Translations under genes and position numbers: made by a program | Part shown: piece after piece, positions 15,246 to 23,071 of the stretch | Numbering within the stretch: position 1 is the stretch's first letter | How the letters are laid out: each line of letters opens with the position of its first letter | Notes under the pieces: generated by a model | Databases searched by the model: none | The model's input: only the letters and a program-made list of their open reading frames with translations | What the model was told of the DNA's origin: nothing | From: Homoserinimonas aerilata | GTDB taxonomy: Bacteria > Actinomycetota > Actinomycetes > Actinomycetales > Microbacteriaceae | Direction: 5' to 3' | DNA: 64,000 nucleotides | NCBI RefSeq assembly: GCF_006716125.1 | Contig: NZ_VFOM01000002.1 | Location: 62,001 to 126,000, forward strand

Positions 15246-15288
15246 GGACCACGGATGGGCCGGCGTACATCACCCACATCACGGAGGA
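15246..15288 (+). promoter_or_regulatory. Putative CsrA-binding GGA motifs in the flagellin leader
   Basis: Within the short predicted leader there are GGA motifs at 15246-15248, 15253-15255 and 15283-15288, the last (ACGGAGGA) being the Shine-Dalgarno sequence itself. CsrA dimers commonly bind two GGA sites, one over the ribosome-binding site. The window encodes both CsrA and its antagonist FliW. This assignment is by analogy with Bacillus hag. Confidence 0.45.
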
Positions 15289-15295
15289 AAACATC

Positions 15296-16147
15296 ATGGG
15301 TATGCAGATCAACACCAACGTTGCGGCGCTCAACTCGTACCGCAACCTGTCCAACACGCAGAACGACCTGTCGAAGTCGCTTGAGAAGCTCTCGAGCGGC
15401 CTCCGCATCAACCGTGCAGCGGATGACGCAGCAGGTCTGGCAATCTCCGAGGGCCTGCGCTCGCAGGTCAGCGGCTCCAAGATCGCGGCTCGCAACGCCC
15501 AGGACGGCATCTCGGTCATCCAGACCGCGGAAGGCGCCCTGACCGAGGTCCACTCCATCCTCCAGCGCATGCGTGACCTCGCGGTGCAGGGTGGTAACGA
15601 CTCCAACAACACCGACTCGCGTCTCGCGATCAAGGGTGAGGCCGACCAGCTGGGCCAGGAGCTCAACCGCATCGTCGGTGCCACGAACTTCAACGGCATC
15701 AAGCTGCTGGACGGTACAGCCGGTACTGCTGGCGTTCTGTCGTTCCAGGTCGGTGCAGGTGCCACCGCGAACGACGTGATCTCGGTCACCCTCGGCAATG
15801 TTGGAACGACCCTTGGAACGCTCTCCGACGCCGCCGCGGCCGGGGGCTTCCTCGTCTCGACTGCGGCCGAGGCAACAACGACGATCGGAACGATCGACAC
15901 CGCCATCAAGGCGATCTCGACGTCTCGTGCCAGCCTTGGTGCCGTGCAGAACCGCTTCGAGTCGACGATCAACTCGCTCAACGTCTCGGCGGAGAACCTC
16001 GCCGCGGCCGAGTCGCGTATCCGCGACACGGACATGGCGTCGGAGATGGTCAACTACACGCGTGCGAACATCCTGTCGCAGGCCGGTACCGCCATGCTCG
16101 CGCAGGCGAACCAGTCCAACCAGGGCGTTCTCCAGCTCCTCGGCTAG
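15296..16147 (+). CDS. fliC: Flagellin
   Basis: The filament subunit, exported and polymerised outside the cell. At 283 residues it is short. The D0/D1 ends are strongly conserved (MQINTNVAALNSYRNL at the start, and ANILSQAGTAMLAQANQSNQ with VLQLLG at the end). Only about 80 residues lie between the D1 halves, so the outer D2/D3 domains are missing. A strong ribosome-binding site (GGAGGA) precedes the ATG. FliW and CsrA probably control its translation, and a hairpin follows before fliD. Confidence 0.97.
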   Translation: MGMQINTNVAALNSYRNLSNTQNDLSKSLEKLSSGLRINRAADDAAGLAISEGLRSQVSGSKIAARNAQDGISVIQTAEGALTEVHSILQRMRDLAVQGGNDSNNTDSRLAIKGEADQLGQELNRIVGATNFNGIKLLDGTAGTAGVLSFQVGAGATANDVISVTLGNVGTTLGTLSDAAAAGGFLVSTAAEATTTIGTIDTAIKAISTSRASLGAVQNRFESTINSLNVSAENLAAAESRIRDTDMASEMVNYTRANILSQAGTAMLAQANQSNQGVLQLLG

Positions 16148-16171
16148 GCGCGGTAGGTAAAGCCACACTCG

Positions 16172-16216
16172 GTGGCGGCCGCGCGAGGATCTGGACCTCC
16201 GCGCGCGGTCGCCGCC
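16172..16216 (+). terminator. GC-rich hairpin between fliC and fliD
   Basis: GGCGGCCGCGCGAGG folds back on CCTCCGCGCGCGGTCGCC with small bulges around the loop ATCTGGA. It lies between flagellin and fliD, where partial termination would lower expression of the cap gene compared with the abundant filament protein. No separate sigma-28 promoter for fliD was seen. Confidence 0.55.
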
Positions 16217-16283
16217 GGGTGTTCTTCACACCGGAACATCAGCATCCGTACGTCTCGCATCGCCTTCTGAAAGGAGGGACACC

Positions 16284-17669
16284 ATGGGCATCACCCTCCC
16301 GGGCCTCGCCAGCGGCCTCAACAGCGCCGACCTCATCGCCTCCTTCATGCAGCTTGAGGCGATCCCGCAGACCCTGCTCAAGAACAAGGCGACCGTCACC
16401 AGCAGCACCGTCACCGTGCTGCAGGCGCTCAACACCCGCATCGCCTCCCTCGCCGAGCTGGCCAAGACGGCGGCGAAGCCCGCAGCCCTCGACCTGCACA
16501 AGGCCACCAGCAGCACGGATGCCGTCACCGCATCCGTCGGCACGGGAGCCTCGGCCGGGTCGCTCGAATTCACGGTCGACGCCCTCGCCCAGTCGCAGTC
16601 GGCCGTCACCGCCGCACTGACCGAATGGCCGAGCACCGGGCCGATCACCATCGTGGGCGCCGACGGCACCCAGACCGAACTGAGCCCCGCATCCGCCTCG
16701 CTCGACGACGTCGTGCGGGCCATCAACGCCTCGGATGCCGGGGTGAAGGCCGTGAAGGTCGCCTCGGGTGCCGATGGCAACGGCGACCCGCTCTTCAGGC
16801 TGCAGCTCACCTCCGCCACGACCGGCGCAGACGCTGCCTTCAGCATCTACCAGGGCAGCGCAGCCGAGGTCGACGGCGGCACCGCCACCGATCTGCTCGC
16901 CGCCCCCGGCGCCGCAATGGTGAAGCAGGCGCAGGACGCCAAGATCACCCTGTGGGGAGGAACCGGCGCTGAGCAGAGCGTCACCTCGACAAGCAACACC
17001 TTCACGGCGCTGCTGCCCGGAGTCGACGTGAACGTCACGAAGACCAGCACCGATCCGGTCACGATCGAGGTGGCCCGCGACAGTGAAGCCGCCACGAAGG
17101 TCGCGAAGGACCTCGTGGCCTCGCTCACCGACATCTTCATCTTCATCGACAGTCGCTCGAAGGTGACCACCGCTGGCAGCGGAAGCGATTCGACCGCCAA
17201 GGGCGGCATCTTCACGGGCGACAGCACCGTGCGGGGAGCCAAGCAGGCGCTGCTCTCCGCCATCACCATGCCGATCAACGGCCACTCGCCGTCTGAGATC
17301 GGCATCAGCATCACCAAGACGGGCACGATCGAATTCGACGCCGAGAAGTTCGCGGCCGCGCTCGCATCCGACCCGGCCAAGGTCGAAACGGCCATGGCCG
17401 GCCTCGCCGACCGCGTCGCAACCACCGCCACCGCGCAGTCCGACAAATACGACGGCCTCCTGACATCCAAGATCAATGGTCAGGAAAAGCTCGTCAGCAC
17501 ATACAACGACCAGATCGAAGCGTGGGACCTGCGCCTCGAGAAGCGGCAGAGCACCCTCGAGCGCACCTATGCCGCCCTCGAAGTGCGCATGGGCGCCTTC
17601 AACTCGCAGTCCGCCTGGCTCACCTCGCAGATCGCCTCACTCCCGACGTACGGAGGTAACACGAAATGA
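16284..17669 (+). CDS. fliD: Flagellar filament cap protein
   Basis: FliD (461 residues) caps the growing filament and helps flagellin fold into place. The N-terminus GITLPGLASGLNSADLIASF is diagnostic, and the C-terminus returns to a coiled coil (QIEAWDLRLEKRQSTLERTY followed by alternating leucines) ending with FNSQSAWLTSQIASL. AAGGAGGG lies six bases before the ATG. Its stop overlaps the fliS start (ATGA). Confidence 0.93.
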   Translation: MGITLPGLASGLNSADLIASFMQLEAIPQTLLKNKATVTSSTVTVLQALNTRIASLAELAKTAAKPAALDLHKATSSTDAVTASVGTGASAGSLEFTVDALAQSQSAVTAALTEWPSTGPITIVGADGTQTELSPASASLDDVVRAINASDAGVKAVKVASGADGNGDPLFRLQLTSATTGADAAFSIYQGSAAEVDGGTATDLLAAPGAAMVKQAQDAKITLWGGTGAEQSVTSTSNTFTALLPGVDVNVTKTSTDPVTIEVARDSEAATKVAKDLVASLTDIFIFIDSRSKVTTAGSGSDSTAKGGIFTGDSTVRGAKQALLSAITMPINGHSPSEIGISITKTGTIEFDAEKFAAALASDPAKVETAMAGLADRVATTATAQSDKYDGLLTSKINGQEKLVSTYNDQIEAWDLRLEKRQSTLERTYAALEVRMGAFNSQSAWLTSQIASLPTYGGNTK

Positions 17670-18175
17670 CCATGACGATGCCCGAGCACGCCACCGGAGA
17701 GGTCCAGCCGCTCACGACAGGACGCGAAGCCATGAGCGCCATGGGGCAGAGCAGCCCTGCCGCCGACGCTCGCCGCGCAGCCTTCAACCGCGACGCCATC
17801 CTCTCGGCCTCGCCCGCCCGACTCCTCACCATGCTCTACGACAGGCTGCTGCTCGACCTCGGCCGCGCCGAGATCGCCCAGGACGTCGAAGACTGGCAGT
17901 CCGCCAGCAAGCACCTGCTGCACGCGCAGGACATCGTCGCCGAGCTCACCTCGTCACTCAAGATCGACGACTGGGACGGCGCGCACGACCTGCTCGGCAT
18001 CTACACCTTCGTCAACCGCGCGCTCATCTACTCGAACACGCGCCGCGACGTCGACAGCACCCGGGTCTGCATCTCGCTGCTCGAACCGCTGCGCCAGACC
18101 TGGCACGCCGCCGCCGAGATGGTGCCCGTCACGGCGCCCATCACGCACCTCGGCGGAACGCTCGGCGTGGCCTGA
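17666..18175 (+). CDS. fliS: Flagellin chaperone FliS
   Basis: FliS (169 residues) binds the C-terminus of flagellin and prevents polymerisation in the cytoplasm. The core helices are recognisable: DAILSASPARLLTMLYDRLL, DWQSASKHLLHAQDIVAELT and IYTFVNRALIYSN with a following RRD. The first ~40 residues are extra compared with the usual ~125-residue protein and look disordered. It overlaps fliD by four bases and is followed three bases later by a small helical protein gene. Confidence 0.9.
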   Translation: MTMTMPEHATGEVQPLTTGREAMSAMGQSSPAADARRAAFNRDAILSASPARLLTMLYDRLLLDLGRAEIAQDVEDWQSASKHLLHAQDIVAELTSSLKIDDWDGAHDLLGIYTFVNRALIYSNTRRDVDSTRVCISLLEPLRQTWHAAAEMVPVTAPITHLGGTLGVA

Positions 18176-18178
18176 ACC

Positions 18179-18514
18179 ATGCCGCACGACGCCGCCGCAC
18201 TGACCGCCACCTCCTTCGAGGCGTGGTCGGAGGCGCTCGACGCGCTCGAACAGGAACTCGCACTCGCCGACGAACTGGGCGAGCCGGATGATCTGGGCGA
18301 ACTGAGCGGCAACGACTGGGTCGCGCCAACGGGCCTCGGCAGCCTGCCGCCAGAACTTGTCGACCGCGCCCGCGCCATCCTCGACGCGCAGCGCGCCACC
18401 GTCGCCCGCCTCGAGGAACGCCGCAGAGACACCGCGCGCCACCTCGCCGCACTGCAGACCGTGCCGCACATGCAGCAGCGCGAAGCCGCCGTCTATCTCG
18501 ACGTCGCAGGCTGA
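18179..18514 (+). CDS. Small helical protein after fliS, FliT-like position
   Basis: A 111-residue acidic protein of unknown function. The first half is rich in Asp/Glu/Leu (ALDALEQELALADELGEPDD). The second half forms an amphipathic helix full of Arg and Ala (RAILDAQRATVARLEERRRD), ending in AAVYLDVAG. Its place right after fliS is where many flagellates encode FliT, a chaperone for FliD that also affects regulation. I cannot confirm homology by eye. It is the last gene before a new transcription unit. Confidence 0.7.
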   Translation: MPHDAAALTATSFEAWSEALDALEQELALADELGEPDDLGELSGNDWVAPTGLGSLPPELVDRARAILDAQRATVARLEERRRDTARHLAALQTVPHMQQREAAVYLDVAG

Positions 18515-18588
18515 CGAGAGCCGCACGCCGGAGCATCCGGCATCTCTTTCTGCCTGGTCTCTCGGCGGACACCTCGCGCACTCCACGA

Positions 18589-18612
18589 CGCGTTGTGCGA
18601 CGCATTGTGCGA
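18589..18612. repeat. Tandem 12-bp repeat upstream of the flgB promoter
   Basis: CGCGTTGTGCGA and CGCATTGTGCGA stand directly in tandem, differing at one position. They end 30 bases before the -35 box of the flgB promoter, a position where an activator could bind. No similar pair was seen at the other flagellar promoters. Confidence 0.45.
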
Positions 18613-18642
18613 CACCTCCAGACAGATTGTTCTGCGGTCTCC

Positions 18643-18669
18643 TAACGGACCGCCGGCGAATGCCGATAG
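18643..18669 (+). promoter_or_regulatory. Sigma-28 (FliA)-type promoter for the flgB-flgE operon
   Basis: TAACGGAC (18643-18650), 11 bases, then GCCGATAG (18662-18669). It precedes the basal-body and export genes, usually expressed before sigma-28 in enteric bacteria, so the hierarchy here differs from the enteric one. Confidence 0.87.
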
Positions 18670-18746
18670 CTAGGGAATGAGCAGGGATCGCTCATCGTCA
18701 GGCCATGGATCGGCCGCTCATGTCACAACCATGAAATGGGACGACC

Positions 18747-19088
18747 GTGTTCGATTCGGTGACCTCCGTCGCGATGGGCAGCGCCCTCGACGGACTCTCG
18801 GCGCGCCAGCGCGCCATCGCCAACAACATCGCCAACGTCAACACCCCCGACTACAAGGCCAAGCGGGTGCTGTTCGAAGACGCCCTCGCGCGCTCAGTGA
18901 AAGCAGGCGACGGGGCGGTCACCGCCACCACCGCAGACTCGCTCGAGCCAACACAGCTCAACGGCAACAACGTGAACCTCGACACCGAGACCCTCTCCAA
19001 CATCGACACCGTGCTGCGGTACCAGTTCGCCGCGCGCTCCATCGAAGGACAGTTCACGAGCATCAGGTCGGCCATCAGGACCAGCTAG
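18747..19088 (+). CDS. flgB: Flagellar basal-body rod protein FlgB
   Basis: A proximal rod subunit of 113 residues. The rod/hook family signature is visible as SARQRAIANNIANVNTPDYK with ALDGL before it, and the C-terminal helix contains TVLRYQFAARSIEGQFTSIR. It starts at GTG 18747, about 70 bases after the sigma-28 promoter. It leads the operon flgB-flgC-fliE-fliF-fliG-fliH-fliI-fliJ-fliK-flgD-flgE. Confidence 0.9.
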   Translation: MFDSVTSVAMGSALDGLSARQRAIANNIANVNTPDYKAKRVLFEDALARSVKAGDGAVTATTADSLEPTQLNGNNVNLDTETLSNIDTVLRYQFAARSIEGQFTSIRSAIRTS

Positions 19089-19143
19089 CGCACACCGCAC
19101 AGCCAGCAGACACTTCTCACTTCGCACCACCCGGGGGATTCAC

Positions 19144-19536
19144 ATGACATTCGACGCGATCGGCATCGCAGGCACAGGGCTCACCCTGCACCGCAAATGG
19201 CTTGACGCCGTCTCCGACAACCTCGCCAACGCCAACACGGCGACGAGCACAGACGGCGAGGCCTTCCGGGCGCGCTACGTGGTCGCTCAGGCCGGCGAGG
19301 GAACATCCGGGGCCTACGTCGCAGGTGCGGCATGGGGCGATGCAGAGGGTCGGCTCGTCTACGAACCCGACCACCCGCTCGCCGACGAGGGCGGCTACGT
19401 GCGCTACCCCGACATCGACATGGCCAGCCAGATGGGGATGCTCATCATGGCCCAGCGCGGCTACCAGGCCAATGCGGCGGTCGTCGACCGCGCCAAGGAG
19501 ACCTACCAGGCGGCACTGCAGATCGGACGCTCATAA
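19144..19536 (+). CDS. flgC: Flagellar basal-body rod protein FlgC
   Basis: A rod subunit of 130 residues with the N-terminal family motif LTLHRKWLDAVSDNLANANT and the C-terminal motif YVRYPDIDMASQMGMLIMAQ followed by RGYQANAAVVDRAKETYQ. It is exported through the flagellar apparatus and stacks on FlgB. The stop overlaps the fliE ATG (TAATG). It is slightly shorter than FlgC of other bacteria (about 134-140). Confidence 0.92.
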   Translation: MTFDAIGIAGTGLTLHRKWLDAVSDNLANANTATSTDGEAFRARYVVAQAGEGTSGAYVAGAAWGDAEGRLVYEPDHPLADEGGYVRYPDIDMASQMGMLIMAQRGYQANAAVVDRAKETYQAALQIGRS

Positions 19537-19865
19537 TGGCCATCCCCTCGATCCCCGGCATCTCGGGCATCTCCGGAATCTCGGAGCTGCTCGGCACGCA
19601 GGCCACCAACCTGGCCGACGCTGCCAAGCCGAGCGCGGCATCCGCCCCCGCCTTCCAGCTCTCACTTGGAACGGCCATCAACGAACTGCAGTCGCTGCAG
19701 TCGACCTCGAACGAGCTCGCCCTCAAGGCCGTCACCGGCGACCTGCAGGACATCCACGACGCCACGATCGCCTCCACGAAGGCGCAGGTGACGCTCGAAC
19801 TCGTCGCCGCCATCCGCAACAAGGGCGTGGATGCGTTCAACGAGATCATGAGGATGCAGGCCTGA
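19536..19865 (+). CDS. fliE: Flagellar hook-basal body complex protein FliE
   Basis: FliE (109 residues) links the MS ring to the rod and is the first exported substrate. The C-terminal half, with HDATIASTKAQVTLELVAAI followed by RNKGVDAFNEIMRMQ, is the conserved part. The N-terminus carries a short repeat of Gly-Ile-Ser (SGISGISE). Start and stop overlap flgC and fliF by a single base or two. Confidence 0.88.
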   Translation: MAIPSIPGISGISGISELLGTQATNLADAAKPSAASAPAFQLSLGTAINELQSLQSTSNELALKAVTGDLQDIHDATIASTKAQVTLELVAAIRNKGVDAFNEIMRMQA

Positions 19866-21454
19866 TGCCCGCCCAGGTCAGGTCGGCATTCGGCCGCTTC
19901 ATCGCCGCCATCCGCGAATTCACCGTCGCCCAGCGCACCCTCGCCCTCATCGGCGTTGCCGTGCTCGTTCTGGGTGTCGCCGGTCTCGGCCTCTGGCTGA
20001 GCAAGCCCAGCTACACGCCGCTGTTCTCCGGGCTGGCCGCATCCGACGCCAGCGCGGTCGTCGAGCAGCTCAAGGCCGACAACGTGCCCTACGAGCTCGC
20101 CGCCGGCGGCGCCACCATCATGGTGCCCGAGGCGAACGTGTACGAGCAGCGGCTCAAGGCCGCCTCCGCCGGGCTGCCCTCCTCGAGCACGGGCGGCTAC
20201 TCGCTGCTCGACGACATGGGGGTCACCTCCTCCGAGTTCCAGCAGTCGGTCACCTACAAGCGTGCCCTCGAAGGCGAACTGGCGGCCACCATCCAGGCCC
20301 TCAAGGGCGTCAAGCTCGCATCCGTTCGCCTCGCCATCCCCGAGGAGACCGTGTTCGTGTCGACCAAGTCCGACCCGACGGCCTCGGTGTTCGTCGAGAC
20401 GGAGCGCGGCGTCAGCCTCAGCAGCGACCAGGTGCAGGCGATCGTGCACCTCACGAGCGCATCCATCGACGGCATGAAGGCCACGGATGTCGCCGTCATC
20501 GACGCTGAGGGAACAGTTCTCAGCGCCGTCGGCGTCGGTGCAAGCGGCTCGGCCAGCAAGCAGGCGAACGACTACGAGCTGCGCGTGCAGGGCGCCGTTC
20601 AGACCATGCTCGACCGCGTCCTCGGCCCCGGCAACTCGAGCGTCGTCGTCGCCGCCGACATGAGCTACGAATCCGCGGAACGCCTCGAGGAGAGCTACAC
20701 GACGCCCGAGGGCGGGCCCGTGCTGAACGAGGCCACCGACACCGAGAACTACACGGGCGGCGGCACCGGCGACACCGCGGCCGGCGTGCTCGGCCCCGAC
20801 AACATCGCCGTACCCGGCGCCACCCAGGACGGGCTCTACGCCTCAGAGTCGGCCACGCGCAACAACGCCCTCAACAAGGTCACCGAGTCGCGCGTCATCC
20901 CGGCGGGTGCGATCAACCGCCAGACCGTGTCCGTGGCCGTCGATGAGGCCGCCGCGGCCGGGCTCAGCCCCGCCGCCATCTCGGCGCTCGTCGCCACCGC
21001 CGCCGGCATCAACGACGACCGGGGCGACCTCGTCACGGTCGAGGTGCTGCCTTTCAACGTGGCGGGAGCCGCAGCCGCGGCAGAGGCGATCGCCGCCGCC
21101 GAGGCCGCAGTGCAGACCGACCGCATGTGGGCGCTCGTCACCACCGCCGTCATCGCCGCCGGAATCGCCCTGCCGGTCATCATCGGCCTCGTGATGTACT
21201 CGCGCCGACGCCGCCACGCGGTCGAAGCGGGCGAACTGCGCAAGCTCAGCGACATCCTCGACTCGCCGACGGTGCCCATGCAGCTGCAGCCGCCGGCCCC
21301 CGCGCTCGAACTCTCCGGGACGACCGCGCCGATGCCCATCGGCGGCGACGCAGACCGCCAGAAGGCCGAGATCGAGGCGCTCGCCGCAAGCGACCCCCAG
21401 AAGACGGCAGAGTTCCTGCGCGGCCTCATGGATGACAGCAGGGCCCGCGCATGA
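19865..21454 (+). CDS. fliF: Flagellar MS-ring protein FliF
   Basis: FliF (529 residues) builds the membrane ring that carries the motor. It has a first membrane helix at about 25-46 (LALIGVAVLVLGVAGLGLWL), two ring-building motifs with PEETVFVSTKSDPTASV, and a second helix near 420-440 (ALVTTAVIAAGIALPVIIGL). The cytoplasmic tail ending ASDPQKTAEFLRGLMDD binds FliG. The ATG at 19865 overlaps the fliE stop, and the gene overlaps fliG by ATGA. Confidence 0.94.
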   Translation: MPAQVRSAFGRFIAAIREFTVAQRTLALIGVAVLVLGVAGLGLWLSKPSYTPLFSGLAASDASAVVEQLKADNVPYELAAGGATIMVPEANVYEQRLKAASAGLPSSSTGGYSLLDDMGVTSSEFQQSVTYKRALEGELAATIQALKGVKLASVRLAIPEETVFVSTKSDPTASVFVETERGVSLSSDQVQAIVHLTSASIDGMKATDVAVIDAEGTVLSAVGVGASGSASKQANDYELRVQGAVQTMLDRVLGPGNSSVVVAADMSYESAERLEESYTTPEGGPVLNEATDTENYTGGGTGDTAAGVLGPDNIAVPGATQDGLYASESATRNNALNKVTESRVIPAGAINRQTVSVAVDEAAAAGLSPAAISALVATAAGINDDRGDLVTVEVLPFNVAGAAAAAEAIAAAEAAVQTDRMWALVTTAVIAAGIALPVIIGLVMYSRRRRHAVEAGELRKLSDILDSPTVPMQLQPPAPALELSGTTAPMPIGGDADRQKAEIEALAASDPQKTAEFLRGLMDDSRARA

Positions 21455-22470
21455 GTGAGGCCGCAACCGGGCTGACCGGAACGCAGAAGGTCGCCGTGGT
21501 TCTCATGAACCTCGACAACCAGCGCGCCGCCGAGGTGCTCAAGCAGTTCACCGAGTCGGAGGCCGAGGAGATCGTCGCCGAGATCGTGCGACTCAAGCGC
21601 GTCGACTCGGTCGTGACCGAGCAGGCGATGTCTGAATTCCACAGCCTCGCCATGCACGGCGTGACCAGTGCGCGCGGCGGACGCGACATCGCGGTCGGCC
21701 TGCTGGAGGCATCCTTCGGTGCCGAGCGCGCCGCCGGCGTCATGAACCGCGTCGCCTCCTCCATGGCCGGCAAGGCCTTCGAGTTCCTCGAGTCGGCGGA
21801 GCCCGGCCAGGTCGCCACCCTTCTCGAGGGCGAGCTGCCGCAGACCACAGCCCTCGTGCTCGCCCACCTGCGGCCCGAGCACGCCAGCGCCGTGCTCGCC
21901 GGCTTCGATGAGGACGAGCGCACCGACGTCGCCCAGAGCATCGCCACCATGGGCACCGCAACCCCCGAGGCCGTGCGCACCGTCGCCGAGACCCTCAGGG
22001 TGAGGGCCGGCGCCGTCGTCTCCACCCGCGACTCCGTCGAGGTCGTCGGCGGCGTGCAGCCGCTGGTCGACATCATCAACCGCTCCAGCGTCGCCACCGA
22101 GCGCGCCCTCCTCGAGGCCCTCGACGAGCGCGACCCCGACCTCGCAGAAGAGGTGCGCTCCCGGATGCTCACCTTCGCCGACATCGTCAAGCTTGAGAAG
22201 CGAGACGTGCAGCAGGTGCTGCGGGGCATCGACGCGGCCGTGCTCGCGTTCGCCATGAAGGGCTCGCCCGAGAACGTCATCGAGGTCATCCGCTCGAACC
22301 TGTCGGAGCGCAACCGCGAGATCCTCGACGACGAGGCCGCCGCGCTCGGCCCCGTGCGCATGTCGCAGGTGGAGGAGGCGCGCGCCGAGATCGTGCGCGC
22401 CATCCGCGATCTCGAATCGCAGGGCGCCATCACCGTGCAGCGCGCAGACGAGGACGAGTATGTCTACTGA
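21451..22470 (+). CDS. fliG: Flagellar motor switch protein FliG
   Basis: FliG (339 residues) joins the MS ring to the C ring and carries the torque-generating domain. The N-terminal domain contains TGTQKVAVVLMNLDNQRAAE. The C-terminal domain has FADIVKLEKRDVQQVLRGID and RNREILDDEAAALGPVRMSQ, including the charged residues that face MotA. It overlaps fliF by four and fliH by eleven bases. Confidence 0.94.
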   Translation: MSEAATGLTGTQKVAVVLMNLDNQRAAEVLKQFTESEAEEIVAEIVRLKRVDSVVTEQAMSEFHSLAMHGVTSARGGRDIAVGLLEASFGAERAAGVMNRVASSMAGKAFEFLESAEPGQVATLLEGELPQTTALVLAHLRPEHASAVLAGFDEDERTDVAQSIATMGTATPEAVRTVAETLRVRAGAVVSTRDSVEVVGGVQPLVDIINRSSVATERALLEALDERDPDLAEEVRSRMLTFADIVKLEKRDVQQVLRGIDAAVLAFAMKGSPENVIEVIRSNLSERNREILDDEAAALGPVRMSQVEEARAEIVRAIRDLESQGAITVQRADEDEYVY

Positions 22471-23071
22471 ATCGGTGTTCTCGACGATCGGTTTTCCTGA
22501 ACTGCACGGCTCCGGCGGTGCAGGGCAGGACGTCGTCGCGCAGGCGCGCACCCGCGGGCACGCCGCCGGCTACACGGCCGGCCTGCGCGTGGCCGAGGAG
22601 GAGCTGCGTCGCCGCGCCGCCGCGCAGGAAGAGGAACACCGAGCGCTGCTCGCCCGCACGCAGGCCGACGCCGACGTGCTTCTGGCGCTGCTGAAGACCG
22701 CCACCCGTCGCCTCGGCGAGAGGGTCGCACCCGTCGTGGAGGAGGCGCAGCAGACGATGGCCTCAGCAGCCATCGACCTGGCCGAAGCGGTCGTGGGCTT
22801 CGAACTCGCCGACGGTGAGGCATCCGCACGTTCCGTCGTCGCCCGGGCGCTCTCCACCGTCGACCCCTCGCTCGTTCTCGCCGTGCGGATGCACCCCGAG
22901 ACGATCGCGCTTCTGGCTGACATCGAACTCGACGACGCCCTCGTGCTGCGCGCCGACCAGTCGCTCACGCCGGGCGATGTCATCGTCGACTTCGCCGACG
23001 GCTACCTCGACGGCCGCATCAGCACCGCCCTGGAACGCGCGAAGGCCGCCCTGCTGGAAGGCCAGTCATGA
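22460..23071 (+). CDS. fliH: Flagellar export ATPase regulator FliH
   Basis: FliH (203 residues) forms the stalk that holds the FliI ATPase at the export gate. The N-terminal half is a helix with regularly spaced alanine/glycine and glutamate (ARTRGHAAGYTAGLRVAEEE), typical of FliH. The C-terminal domain has VRMHPETIALLADIELDDAL and DVIVDFADGYLDGRIS. It lies between fliG and fliI with overlapping ends. Confidence 0.88.
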   Translation: MSTESVFSTIGFPELHGSGGAGQDVVAQARTRGHAAGYTAGLRVAEEELRRRAAAQEEEHRALLARTQADADVLLALLKTATRRLGERVAPVVEEAQQTMASAAIDLAEAVVGFELADGEASARSVVARALSTVDPSLVLAVRMHPETIALLADIELDDALVLRADQSLTPGDVIVDFADGYLDGRISTALERAKAALLEGQS

